A stretch of DNA of 19,039 nt from the NCBI GenBank assembly GCA_958417695.1, contig CATZDQ010000006.1, positions 1-19,039 on the forward strand, given 5' to 3'. The translations under genes were made by a program, and so were the position numbers. A model generated the notes under the pieces. It worked only from the letters and a program-made list of their open reading frames with translations. It made no database searches and had not been told where the DNA came from. The first letter of the stretch is position 1, and each line of letters begins with the position of its first letter. Positions 6,848-14,732 of this stretch are shown here, one piece after another. The DNA comes from an uncultured Clostridiaceae bacterium (GTDB taxonomy: Bacteria > Bacillota > Clostridia > TANB77 > CAG-508).

Positions 6848-8774
6848 AAATATCTAAATTCTTTACAAATTTTGCATTTTGTTCTATAAATTCTCTTCTT
6901 GGTGCAATCTCATCTCCCATTAAAATTGTAAAGATTTCATCTGCCTTTATGGCATCTTCCATTTGTACTTGTACTAAAATTCTAGATTCTGGATTCATAG
7001 TTGTTTCCCACAATTGTTCTGGATTCATCTCTCCTAGACCTTTATAACGTTGTAATCCTAATTGGTCTCTAGCAATTCCTTTTTGTTCTAATTCTTTATA
7101 AGCATTTGCTAAGTCTTCATCTGTATAACAATAAATATCCTGCATTCCTTTTTTAGATAATTTATATAATGGTGGTTGTGCTAAGAATACATTTCCATTT
7201 TCAATTAATGGTCTCATATATCTAAAGAAAAAGGTTAATAATAAAGTTCTAATATGTGCTCCATCAACATCTGCATCTGCCATAATAATTACTTTTCCGT
7301 AACGTATTTTATTAATGTCAAAATCATTTCCAATTCCTGCTCCTACTGCTAATATAACAGGTTGTAATTTATCATTATTATAAATTTTATCTGCTCTAGA
7401 TTTCTCTACATTTAACATTTTTCCCCATAGAGGAAGTATTGCTTGAAATCTTCTATCTCTTCCCTGCTTTGCACTACCTCCAGCAGAATCTCCCTCAACA
7501 ATATAAATTTCACAATTTTGTGCATCTTTTTCAGAACAATCTGCTAGTTTTCCCGGTAAAGTAGTCGTCTCTAGTGCATTTTTTCTTCTTACCAATTCCC
7601 TAGCTTTTCTGGCAGCTTCTCTTGCTCTAGAAGCACTAATACATTTTTCTAAAATTGCTTTAGCAACTGATGGATTCTCTTCTAAGAAACTAGATAATGC
7701 ATCATTTACCATACTTTGTACAATTCCTGTTACATTACTATTTCCAAGTTTTGTTTTTGTCTGTCCTTCAAATTGTGGTTCTTTTACCTTTACAGAAACA
7801 ACTGCTGTAATTCCTTCTCTAATATCTTCACCTTGTAAATTGGTATCTTTTTCTTTTAAAATATTATGTGCTTTTGCATAATCATTAAAAGTTTTCGTTA
7901 AAGCTCTCTTAAATCCTTCTAAATGTGTACCACCTTCTATTGTATTGATATTATTTACAAAAGTATAAATATTTTCTGAATAGGCTGTTGTATATTGAAT
8001 AGCAATTTCTACTGGTACTTCACCATCTTTTTCAATATAAATTGGGTCTTTATGTAATTTTTCTTTATTTTTATTTAAAAATTCTACAAAAGATACTAAA
8101 CCGCCTTCAAAATGAAATTCTGCTTTCTTTGGTGGGTCTTGGCTTAAATTGTCTACTCTAATTTTTAATCCTTTTGTTACAAATGCCATTTCTCTAAAAC
8201 GATCTTCTAGTATTTCATAATCATACTCCAAGGTTTCAAAAATAGTATCATCTGCTAAAAATCTGACTGTTGTTCCTGTTTTTTTAGAATCCCCTATTCT
8301 TTTTAATTTTTCTACCGTTCTTCCTCTTTCAAATTTCATTTGGTAAATACCGCCATCTCTTTGGATAGTTACTTCACACCAAGAAGATAACGCATTTACA
8401 ACAGAAGCGCCAACACCATGCAATCCTCCTGAAACTTTATAACCACTATCTCCACCGAATTTACCTCCAGCATGTAATACGGTATATACTGTTTCGGCTG
8501 CTGATATTTTTGTTTTTGGATGAATATCTACTGGAATTCCTCTACCATCATCTTCTACACAAATAATATTTCCTGGTTCTATTTTTATATGTATATGAGA
8601 ACAATAACCTGCTAGTGCTTCATCTACACAGTTATCTACAATTTCATATACTAAATGGTGAAGACCTCTTACAGAAACACTACCAATATACATACCTGGT
8701 CTTTTTCTTACGGCCTCTAATCCTTCTAATACTTGTATTTGGTCTGCCCCATACTCATGCTCATACTTTTCCAT
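6846..8774 (-). CDS. gyrB: DNA gyrase subunit B
   Basis: GyrB is the ATPase subunit of gyrase. The GHKL ATPase region shows NCVDEAL, DDGRGIPVDIH and SGGLHGVGASVVNALS near the N-terminus. The TOPRIM domain shows EGDSAGGSAKQGRDR, LPLWGKMLNVEKSR and MADADVDGAHIRTLL, and the C-terminus has QRYKGLGEMNPEQLWETTM. The open frame extends to a TTG at 8792, but the AAAGGA Shine-Dalgarno lies between that TTG and the ATG at 8774, 9 bases from the latter, so MEKYEHEYGADQ is taken as the start (642 aa). The Shine-Dalgarno overlaps the last bases of recF, whose stop is at 8789-8791, so translation of the two is probably coupled. It is full length. It belongs to the dnaN-recF-gyrB run and ends at a strong hairpin. 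Confidence 0.98.
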   Translation of the reverse strand: MEKYEHEYGADQIQVLEGLEAVRKRPGMYIGSVSVRGLHHLVYEIVDNCVDEALAGYCSHIHIKIEPGNIICVEDDGRGIPVDIHPKTKISAAETVYTVLHAGGKFGGDSGYKVSGGLHGVGASVVNALSSWCEVTIQRDGGIYQMKFERGRTVEKLKRIGDSKKTGTTVRFLADDTIFETLEYDYEILEDRFREMAFVTKGLKIRVDNLSQDPPKKAEFHFEGGLVSFVEFLNKNKEKLHKDPIYIEKDGEVPVEIAIQYTTAYSENIYTFVNNINTIEGGTHLEGFKRALTKTFNDYAKAHNILKEKDTNLQGEDIREGITAVVSVKVKEPQFEGQTKTKLGNSNVTGIVQSMVNDALSSFLEENPSVAKAILEKCISASRAREAARKARELVRRKNALETTTLPGKLADCSEKDAQNCEIYIVEGDSAGGSAKQGRDRRFQAILPLWGKMLNVEKSRADKIYNNDKLQPVILAVGAGIGNDFDINKIRYGKVIIMADADVDGAHIRTLLLTFFFRYMRPLIENGNVFLAQPPLYKLSKKGMQDIYCYTDEDLANAYKELEQKGIARDQLGLQRYKGLGEMNPEQLWETTMNPESRILVQVQMEDAIKADEIFTILMGDEIAPRREFIEQNAKFVKNLDI

Positions 8775-8788
8775 TTTTTTCATTCCTT

Positions 8789-9871
8789 TCAATTTCTTTG
8801 TGCTTTTTCTATCATGTTTCCTTTATTTATTTTATATAAATAATAATTTAAATTTGGTATTTCTAATTTATCTGTACAAGTAATGATTACTTGTGTATTT
8901 CGGATATAGTTTAAAAAGTTCGTTCTTCTTTTCTCATCTAACTCAGACATAAAATCATCTAATAGTAAAATGGGATATTCCCCTATTTCGTCTAGGATAA
9001 CTTCTAATTCTGCAATCTTTAACGATAATATGACTGTCCTATTTTGCCCTTGTGATCCATAGATATTTACTAGTTCATCATTTATATATACCATAAAATC
9101 ATCTCTGTGTACACCCTTTGTTGTAAATCCTTTTATAATATCTATTTTTCTATGTTGTTTTAGCATTTTTCTATAATTTTCTTTATTTTCGCAATCTGAT
9201 AAATATTGCATTTTTAAATTTTCTTTTTGCCCAGTTATATTATTGTGAATACTATTTATTTTTTTCTTCATTTTTTCTATAAATTCTTGACGATATAAAT
9301 AAATCTTTTCACCATATTCTATCAACTTCTCATCCCATATATCTAAAAGTTCTTCTTGCTTATTTTCAAATTTAATTTGTTTTAGATAATTATTCCTTTG
9401 TTCTAACACTTTCATATATAAATTTAAATTAGAAACATAGTTGGGTCTTAATTGTCCTATCATAATATCTAAAAATCTTCTTCTTTTTTGTGGTCCATCT
9501 CTTAATATATGGATATCTTCTGGTGTAAAAATAACAACATGCATATTACCTAATAATTCACTTAATTTTTTTATTCTTATCTGATTGACATATACATATT
9601 TCTTATCTTTTAATTCTACTTTAATTTTGCCATCTCTATCTTTTTTTTGATAATCTATCAAAACACTGGCTTCTTCTTCTCCAAATTGAATTAATTCTTT
9701 TTCTTTACTGGTTCTAAAAGATTTTCCCAAAGCACATAGAAAAATAGATTCAATAATATTGGTTTTCCCTTCTCCATTATCTCCATAAAAAACATTAATT
9801 CCTTCGGATAGTTCTATTTCCTGTTTGTTATAATTTCTAAAATGATTTAATTCTATTTTTTTGATATACAT
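8789..9871 (-). CDS. recF: DNA replication and repair protein RecF
   Basis: RecF is an ABC-type/SMC-like ATPase that loads RecA at single-strand gaps with RecO and RecR. In numbering from the chosen start, the Walker A is GDNGEGKT (30-37), preceded by the typical LNHFRNY (8-14). Toward the C-terminus are the signature SQGQNRTVILSLK and the Walker B region ILLLDDFMSELD. The open frame begins 14 codons earlier (9913), but the ATG at 9871 is preferred because AAAGGA sits 7 bases upstream and MYIKKIELNHFRNY is the normal RecF beginning, giving 360 aa. It lies 67 bases after dnaN, without the S4-domain gene (yaaA/rlbA) that many Firmicutes carry between dnaN and recF. Confidence 0.97.
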   Translation of the reverse strand: MYIKKIELNHFRNYNKQEIELSEGINVFYGDNGEGKTNIIESIFLCALGKSFRTSKEKELIQFGEEEASVLIDYQKKDRDGKIKVELKDKKYVYVNQIRIKKLSELLGNMHVVIFTPEDIHILRDGPQKRRRFLDIMIGQLRPNYVSNLNLYMKVLEQRNNYLKQIKFENKQEELLDIWDEKLIEYGEKIYLYRQEFIEKMKKKINSIHNNITGQKENLKMQYLSDCENKENYRKMLKQHRKIDIIKGFTTKGVHRDDFMVYINDELVNIYGSQGQNRTVILSLKIAELEVILDEIGEYPILLLDDFMSELDEKRRTNFLNYIRNTQVIITCTDKLEIPNLNYYLYKINKGNMIEKAQRN

Positions 9872-9917
9872 GTTTTTATCCTTTTTTAGAAAAGTTATGC
9901 ACATGTTTTGCATACAT

Positions 9918-9926
9918 TGTGGAAAA
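9918..9926. promoter_or_regulatory. DnaA-box-like site between dnaN and recF
   Basis: TGTGGAAAA differs by one base from TGTGGATAA. It lies alone in the 67-base gap between dnaN and recF, so it may be chance. Confidence 0.2.
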
Positions 9927-9938
9927 CTTTTTTTATTT

Positions 9939-11054
9939 TTAGTCTTTTAATCGAATTGGTAAAATCATATAAATGTAATCTCCATCATCTACTGGTCTAA
10001 TGATGCAAGGTGAAATGCTTGTCCCAAAATCAACGAATATTTCTTCATCATCTATAGCACGAAGTGCATCTAAGAAATATTTTGGATTAAATCCTGCTTC
10101 TAAATTTTGTCCTTCTGTAGAAACATACATTTCTTCTTTGGCATCCCCTGTTTGATTTGTACAAGAAATGGTCAATTTTCCAATATCAATAGCCACTTTA
10201 ACAGGATATTTTTTTTCTTTTTCAATACTAGATGCAGAAATTAAACTAATTCTTTCAAAACAGTTTTGAAGATTACTTCTATTTACTCTTACTCTTGTTT
10301 CCCATGTTTCTGGAATAACACTTGAGTAATTTAAGAATTCTCCGTCTAATAATCTTGTAACTAATTTACAATTTTCCATTTCAAATAAAGCTTGATTTTT
10401 AGCAACACCTATTTTAATCATATCAAAAGAATCTAATATAATTTTATTGACTTCATTTAAAGTTCTTCCTGGTATTACCGCTGTGAAATCATTTATATTA
10501 TTTTGTAAGAATTTACTTTTCCATGCTAAGCGGAAACCATCTACTGCCACTACATTTAATTTATTATTTTTAATTTCAAATAGACAACCTGTAAAGATAG
10601 GTCTATTTTCTTCCGTACTTACTGCAAAAATTGTTTTTCTAATCATTTCTTTTAAAGAATTTTGTTCTATTTCAATAGAATTCTCTACATTGATTTGTGG
10701 TAATTCTGGAAATTCTTCTGGATTCATAGTTGCTAATTTATATAAAGAACCTTCACATTCTATTACTAATAGATTTTTATCATTTAAAGAAATATGAATT
10801 TCTGTATCTGGTAATTTTCGAATAATCTCACTAAACATGATAGCATTTACAACTGTAGCACCTTGCATTTTTACTTCTGCATCTATAATATATTCTATTC
10901 CTATTTCTAAATCATAAGTTGTTAATTTTACTTCATTATCATTGGTTTGTATTAAAATACCTTCTAATATAGGCATGGTTGTTTTAGTAGCTACCGCTTT
11001 TGTTACGGAATTAATAGCTTTCAGGATTTTATCCTTTTCACAAACAATATTCAT
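9939..11054 (-). CDS. dnaN: DNA polymerase III beta subunit (sliding clamp)
   Basis: A 371-aa beta clamp, the ring that tethers the replicative polymerase to DNA. The three-fold repeated clamp architecture is consistent with the length. Recognisable stretches are TKTTMPILEGILIQ near residue 22, ENRPIFTGCLFEI in the middle domain, and IRPVDDGDYIYMILPIRL at the end, the usual MPIRL-type C-terminus with I in place of M. The ATG at 11054 has AAAGGAG 11 bases upstream. Upstream is oriC; the AT-rich unwinding tract and DnaA-trio lie within 60 bases of the start. No separate promoter was found, so transcription from dnaA through oriC or a weak origin promoter is likely. Confidence 0.98.
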   Translation of the reverse strand: MNIVCEKDKILKAINSVTKAVATKTTMPILEGILIQTNDNEVKLTTYDLEIGIEYIIDAEVKMQGATVVNAIMFSEIIRKLPDTEIHISLNDKNLLVIECEGSLYKLATMNPEEFPELPQINVENSIEIEQNSLKEMIRKTIFAVSTEENRPIFTGCLFEIKNNKLNVVAVDGFRLAWKSKFLQNNINDFTAVIPGRTLNEVNKIILDSFDMIKIGVAKNQALFEMENCKLVTRLLDGEFLNYSSVIPETWETRVRVNRSNLQNCFERISLISASSIEKEKKYPVKVAIDIGKLTISCTNQTGDAKEEMYVSTEGQNLEAGFNPKYFLDALRAIDDEEIFVDFGTSISPCIIRPVDDGDYIYMILPIRLKD

Positions 11055-11381
11055 TTTGCATCAAACTCCTTTATAATATATTTAATATTTATAGTAGTAG
11101 TAGTAATAGGTGCTGTGGATTATGTGGATAACTATGTGTATAGTTTATAGCCCTAGCTTTTTTGATGTTGATAATTTAGTGGACAAGTTAGAAAGTTATA
11201 AACATCTAAAAAATAAATATGTGTACAACTAAGTTATAAACAACTTATCTACAGGAAATACACAGGCACCTGTGGATATCTAATGGACTGCCTCCGTAAG
11301 AAGCAAGAGGATTTATTTTTCCAAACATTATTTTTTCCAAACAGTTTTTTTAAAAAAGTGTTTCTTTCATTTGTATAGATA
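11055..11381. other. Chromosomal replication origin oriC, dnaA-dnaN part
   Basis: The whole 327-base gap between dnaA and dnaN is an origin. From the dnaN side it holds an AT-rich tract (about 11068-11091), a DnaA-trio run, two head-to-tail DnaA boxes TGTGGATTA (11114-11122) and TGTGGATAA (11123-11131), and further one-mismatch boxes: TGTTGATAA (11166-11174), TTATCTACA (11245-11253) and TGTGGATAT (11271-11279). Two-mismatch sites are TTATAAACA at 11196-11204 and 11234-11242, and TGTGTACAA at 11220-11228. The short inverted repeat CACAGGCACCTGTG (11261-11274) overlaps one box. Two direct copies of a TTATTTTTCCAAACA-like unit occur at about 11313-11327 and 11328-11343. Together with the boxes upstream of dnaA this makes a bipartite origin like that of Bacillus subtilis. 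Confidence 0.93.
11092..11113 (+). promoter_or_regulatory. DnaA-trio element and GC spacer of the unwinding site
   Basis: Six triplets in register (TAG x4, TAA, TAG; 11092-11109) are separated by four bases, GTGC, from tandem DnaA boxes. Read 3' to 5' away from the boxes this is GAT-AAT-GAT-GAT-GAT-GAT, matching the published DnaA-trio pattern on which DnaA loads as a filament on single-stranded DNA. The AT-rich tract beyond it toward dnaN would be opened first. Confidence 0.85.
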
Positions 11382-12713
11382 CTATTTGTCTGCAAGAAGA
11401 ATGTTTTTCACACTATCCACAATTAATTTAGTATTTGGATTTTCTTTCATTTCTCTTTCAATTTTTGTACAAGCATGCATAACTGTGGTATGATCTCTAT
11501 TACCAAAGTCTTTTCCTATCTGAGGTAGAGACAATTGTGGTACATTTCTACACAAATACATAGCAATTTGTCTTGGAAATGCAATATCATTTGATCTTTT
11601 TATACTAATTAAATCTTTAGGATCAATATTAAAATATTTTGCAACTGTTTCTTGAATGTATTCAGAAGAAATAACCTTATCTTTAGAAGATACAATTTCA
11701 TTAATTGCCCATTCTGCCATTTCCATAGTAATAGGACTATTAATTAAAGAAGCTCGAGCGATTAATTTATTTAATGCGCCTTCTAATTCTCTAATATTGG
11801 TATCTATTCTTGTTGCAATATTGGATAAAATTTCATCATCTATGATAATATTATCAATTTGTGCTTTTTTTCTTAAAATAGCTAAACGTGTTTCGTAATC
11901 AGCATTAGAAATATCAGCAATAAGACCCCATTCAAATCTGGATTTTAATCTATCTTCTAATAGGTTAATATCCTTTGGAGGTCGATCACTTGAAATAATG
12001 ACTTGTTTTCCACTTTCGTGTAAAGTATTAAATGTATGGAAAAACTCCTCTTGGACTCTTTCTTTTCCCGCAATAAACTGGATGTCATCTATTAAAAGGA
12101 CATCAATATTTCGATATTTAGATCTAAATTGCTCATTTTTATTATCTTTAATGGCATTAATCAATTGATTGGTGAATTTTTCAGAAGTAACATATAAAAT
12201 ATTAGAATTTCTGTTATTTCTTAAAATTTCATTACCGATTGCATGCATTAAATGTGTTTTTCCAAGACCAACGCCTCCGTAAATAAAAAGAGGATTATAA
12301 GATGTAGCAGGAGCTTCTGCTACGGCTAATGCTGCAGCATGTGCAAAACGGTTATTATTACCTACAACAAAAGTATCAAAGGTATATTTGGGATTTAAAG
12401 TTTCGTTGGAATAACCGATATTTGGTGTCATTTCAGTATTGCTACTTGGATTATTGGCCATTTCTTCTTTTGCGATTATGGAAACACTGCATTCTTTATT
12501 CGTAATAAAATTAAAAGTATTAACAAGTAAATCATGATATCTAGATTCTATAGCATCTCTTTTAAAGGCTGTAGAGGTAGAAAGAACAATATTACCATTA
12601 TCTGCACTTTCAATTTCAAGATTTTTAATCCAGGTTTCATAAGAAATTTTTGTGGTTTCATCTTTTAAAAGTTCTTTTGCTTTTGTTAGAAGTTCATTTA
12701 GGTCTGTTTGCAT
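11382..12713 (-). CDS. dnaA: Chromosomal replication initiator protein DnaA
   Basis: DnaA binds DnaA boxes as the ATP form and opens the origin. In numbering from the chosen start (443 aa): domain I about 1-80, a short linker about 85-110, AAA+ domain with Walker A GGVGLGKT (146-153) and Walker B LLIDDIQF (about 206-213), and the domain IV DNA-binding signature RDHTTVMHACTKIE (406-419). The open frame extends 24 codons further to 12785, but that part overlaps the upstream DnaA boxes and has no family-like sequence. The ATG at 12713 has GGAAGGA 11 bases upstream and gives the usual MQTDLNELL start. It is transcribed leftward, diverging from rpmH, with DnaA boxes in its leader, which suggests autoregulation. 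Confidence 0.98.
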   Translation of the reverse strand: MQTDLNELLTKAKELLKDETTKISYETWIKNLEIESADNGNIVLSTSTAFKRDAIESRYHDLLVNTFNFITNKECSVSIIAKEEMANNPSSNTEMTPNIGYSNETLNPKYTFDTFVVGNNNRFAHAAALAVAEAPATSYNPLFIYGGVGLGKTHLMHAIGNEILRNNRNSNILYVTSEKFTNQLINAIKDNKNEQFRSKYRNIDVLLIDDIQFIAGKERVQEEFFHTFNTLHESGKQVIISSDRPPKDINLLEDRLKSRFEWGLIADISNADYETRLAILRKKAQIDNIIIDDEILSNIATRIDTNIRELEGALNKLIARASLINSPITMEMAEWAINEIVSSKDKVISSEYIQETVAKYFNIDPKDLISIKRSNDIAFPRQIAMYLCRNVPQLSLPQIGKDFGNRDHTTVMHACTKIEREMKENPNTKLIVDSVKNILLADK

Positions 12714-12763
12714 TTGTTTTTCAGTCCTTCCAAAAAATTTAAAAAATTTTATTAGGAAAATAT

Positions 12764-12799
12764 AGTTATCCACACAGTTATACACATATGTGGATAACT
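12764..12799. promoter_or_regulatory. DnaA-box cluster in the dnaA leader (upstream oriC part)
   Basis: A perfect 11-base inverted repeat, AGTTATCCACA (12764-12774) and TGTGGATAACT (12789-12799), contains two consensus DnaA boxes facing each other. A third, one-mismatch box TTATACACA (12778-12786) lies in the 14-base gap. They sit between the dnaA promoter and the dnaA start, fitting both origin function and repression of dnaA by DnaA. Confidence 0.88.
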
Positions 12800-12863
12800 G
12801 CGCAGAATAGGATTAAGTAAATAAAATTATACACTAAAAACTTCTTTTTCCCTTTGTCCTTAT

Positions 12864-12893
12864 ATCATATCAAATATAAAATGAAATAGTCAA
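12864..12893 (-). promoter_or_regulatory. dnaA promoter
   Basis: On the minus strand TTGACT (12893-12888), 18-base spacer, TATGAT (12869-12864). The DnaA-box cluster begins about 65 bases downstream, inside the transcribed leader. Confidence 0.75.
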
Positions 12894-12930
12894 TACAAAT
12901 AAAAAAAATAATTTAATTTAAAGGAAAGTA

Positions 12931-12959
12931 TTGACATAAATGGATGTCTAAGGTATAAT
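12931..12959 (+). promoter_or_regulatory. Consensus promoter of rpmH
   Basis: Perfect TTGACA (12931-12936), 17 bases, perfect TATAAT (12954-12959). It is back to back with the dnaA promoter, with 37 bases between the two -35 elements. A strong promoter suits a ribosomal protein gene. Confidence 0.92.
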
Positions 12960-13025
12960 AAAAAAGCTTATGAAAAAGTATATAATCCGTTTACGGTTTA
13001 AATAGATACAGGAGGTGCTAAAATT

Positions 13026-13160
13026 ATGAAAAGAACATTCCAACCAAAAAATAGACAAGAACAAAAAGAACATGGTTTCATGAAAAGAATGAAAACTAGA
13101 GCAGGAAGAAATGTATTAAAAGCAAGACGTGCAAAAGGAAGAAAAAAAATAAGTGCGTAA
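13026..13160 (+). CDS. rpmH: 50S ribosomal protein L34
   Basis: A 44-aa, Arg/Lys-rich protein beginning MKRTFQPKNRQEQKEHGF and ending GRKKISA. It contains the L34 core HGFMKRMKTRAGRNVLKARR, a component of the large ribosomal subunit. The start has a near-ideal AGGAGGTG 9 bases upstream. The usual L34 sequence has RKRKxxHGF; here it is RQEQKEHGF, a mild variation. It follows a consensus promoter and ends in a strong terminator, so much transcription probably stops before rnpA. Confidence 0.98.
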   Translation: MKRTFQPKNRQEQKEHGFMKRMKTRAGRNVLKARRAKGRKKISA

Positions 13161-13168
13161 ATGATTTT

Positions 13169-13202
13169 AGACCACGTATAGATGAAATATGTGGTCTTTT
13201 TT
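13169..13202 (+). terminator. Terminator after rpmH
   Basis: AGACCACGTA pairs with TATGTGGTCT (10 bp with one G-T) around a 9-base loop and is followed by a T run. It lies 8 bases after the rpmH stop and separates it from rnpA, either as a full stop or an attenuator. Confidence 0.92.
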
Positions 13203-13272
13203 GTAATTTGAATCAGTAATTCCTTAGGCTTGCAATTAAAAAAAGCTTATTTTAGGAAGGAAAATTTGAATT

Positions 13273-13635
13273 ATGAAGAAAATGAATACCTTAAAGAAAA
13301 ATTATGAATTTAAACAAGTATTATCAAAAGGAAAATTTTTTAAAGGAACTTATATCACATTATATATATATCCTTACTCCAAAACAGAAAATAGGATAGG
13401 TTTTGCAGTTGGCAAAAAAATAGCAAAAGCAACAAAACGTAATCGATTAAAACGATTAATGAGAGAAAGTTATCGTTTACAAAGTAAACAGATACAACAA
13501 GGATACTGCATGCTTTTTATTTGGAATAAAAACATAGAAGTAGAGGATTATCATTGTCAAGAAATTCTTACGGATATGCGACATTTATTTCAAAGAGCAG
13601 ATATATGGATAGATTCAGAAAAAGAAGTGAAATAG
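13273..13635 (+). CDS. rnpA: Ribonuclease P protein component
   Basis: A 120-aa basic protein that assists the RNase P RNA in maturing tRNA 5' ends. The family signature is present as KATKRNRLKRLMRESYR (residues about 51-67, the RNR motif), preceded by IGFAVGKKIAKA and by the N-terminal LKKNYEFKQVLSKGKFFKG. The ATG at 13273 has AGGAAGG upstream. A weak fold (TTCCT 13220-13224 with AGGAA 13254-13258, plus GCTT with AAGC inside) could partly cover that site. It ends one base before the yidD start, so the two are translationally coupled. Confidence 0.97.
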   Translation: MKKMNTLKKNYEFKQVLSKGKFFKGTYITLYIYPYSKTENRIGFAVGKKIAKATKRNRLKRLMRESYRLQSKQIQQGYCMLFIWNKNIEVEDYHCQEILTDMRHLFQRADIWIDSEKEVK

Positions 13636-13636
13636 T

Positions 13637-13855
13637 ATGAAAAAAATATTTCTATATGGAATACAGATATATCAGAAAACTTTGTCTCCAATATTAGATT
13701 ATAAAGGAATAAAGTGTAAGTATTATCCAACTTGTTCAGAATATACAAAACAGGCTATTGAAAAATATGGTACTATAAAAGGTATTTTCTTAGGAATAAA
13801 AAGAATTTTAAAGTGTAATCCTTTTTCAAAAGGGGGATATGACCCTTTAAAATAA
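13637..13855 (+). CDS. yidD: Membrane protein insertion efficiency factor YidD
   Basis: A 72-aa member of the YidD family, a membrane-associated helper of YidC-dependent insertion. The family core is unmistakable: CKYYPTCSEYTKQAIEKYG followed by KGIFLGIKRILKCNPFSKGGYDPL, with the three conserved cysteines. An N-terminal amphipathic helix (FLYGIQIYQKTLSP) fits membrane attachment. The ATG at 13637 begins one base after the rnpA stop, and yidC starts 16 bases downstream. Confidence 0.97.
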   Translation: MKKIFLYGIQIYQKTLSPILDYKGIKCKYYPTCSEYTKQAIEKYGTIKGIFLGIKRILKCNPFSKGGYDPLK

Positions 13856-13871
13856 GAAAGAAGAGGAATGT

Positions 13872-14732
13872 ATGGGATTTATATCGCAGATTTTTGGTTA
13901 CTTATTGAATTTTTTATATGAAGTTTTTAATAATTATGGTATTGCTATTATTGTCTTTTCTATATTGTTAAGAATTGTATTAATACCATTAACGGTTAAA
14001 CAACAAAAAACAATGAAAAAATCAGCAGTTATGCAAGGAAAAATGCAAGAATTGCAAAGGAAATATAAAAGCAATCCAGAGAAATTAAATCAAGAAATGA
14101 TGGATATGTACAAGAAAGAAAAGATGAGTCCTTTTAGCGGATGCCTTAGTTCTATTCTGCAATTAGTGATTATTCTTTCTGTATTTTGGTTAGTTAGCCA
14201 ACCACTTACTTATATGAAAGGCATTGATAAACAGACAATTGAAGATTATAAGACACAAATTCAGCAAGAAAATGATGGGAAAATTTCTACTTATCCGGAA
14301 ATTGAAATTATTGAGAAAAAAGGAACAGACAATGAAAATGTAAGAATTAATATGGATTTTTTAGGAATTGATTTAAGTAAAGTACCAACGCAAAGCTTAA
14401 ATGACTGGAGAGTTTATGTAATTCCTGTTTTATATGTTATAACTTCGTTTGTTTCTATTAAAATTACAACAAATGCTCAAAAGAAATTGACAAAGAAAAA
14501 AGAAATTGTGGTAGAAAATGGAGAAGAGAAACAACCAAATGAATTAGATAGTATGCAGCAAATGAATAATACCATGTTATATATGATGCCAATTATGTCC
14601 ATTTCTATTGCTGTTATAGCACCACTAGGATTAGCGTTATATTGGTTAGTAAGCAATATACTTATGATAGTAGAAAGACTAGTCATTGATAAAGTAATGA
14701 ATGCTAAGGAGGATGTAGAAGATGCCAAATAG
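13872..14732 (+). CDS. yidC: Membrane protein insertase YidC/Oxa1
   Basis: A 286-aa Oxa1-family insertase of the short Gram-positive type. The first core membrane segment (about 22-40) holds the conserved groove arginine Arg34 in ILLRIVLIPLT. A cytoplasmic helical hairpin with KTMKKSAVMQGKMQELQRKYKSNPEKLN follows, then further membrane segments around 93-110, 178-195 and 237-270. No lipobox or signal peptide is evident, unlike SpoIIIJ. An unusually long polar stretch (about 113-155) lies between the first membrane segments. The ATG at 13872 has AAGAGGA upstream. It overlaps khpB by 11 bases. YidC inserts proteins alone or with Sec. Confidence 0.96.
   Translation: MGFISQIFGYLLNFLYEVFNNYGIAIIVFSILLRIVLIPLTVKQQKTMKKSAVMQGKMQELQRKYKSNPEKLNQEMMDMYKKEKMSPFSGCLSSILQLVIILSVFWLVSQPLTYMKGIDKQTIEDYKTQIQQENDGKISTYPEIEIIEKKGTDNENVRINMDFLGIDLSKVPTQSLNDWRVYVIPVLYVITSFVSIKITTNAQKKLTKKKEIVVENGEEKQPNELDSMQQMNNTMLYMMPIMSISIAVIAPLGLALYWLVSNILMIVERLVIDKVMNAKEDVEDAK

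Noticed and set aside
9872..9913. 14-codon N-terminal extension of recF
   Set aside because: The downstream ATG has the ribosome binding site and the conserved RecF beginning.
12714..12785. 24-codon N-terminal extension of dnaA
   Set aside because: It overlaps the DnaA-box cluster and the Shine-Dalgarno of the downstream ATG, and is unlike DnaA domain I.
13220..13258. Fold that could mask the rnpA ribosome binding site
   Set aside because: Only short interrupted helices (5 bp and 4 bp); too weak to list as a regulatory element.
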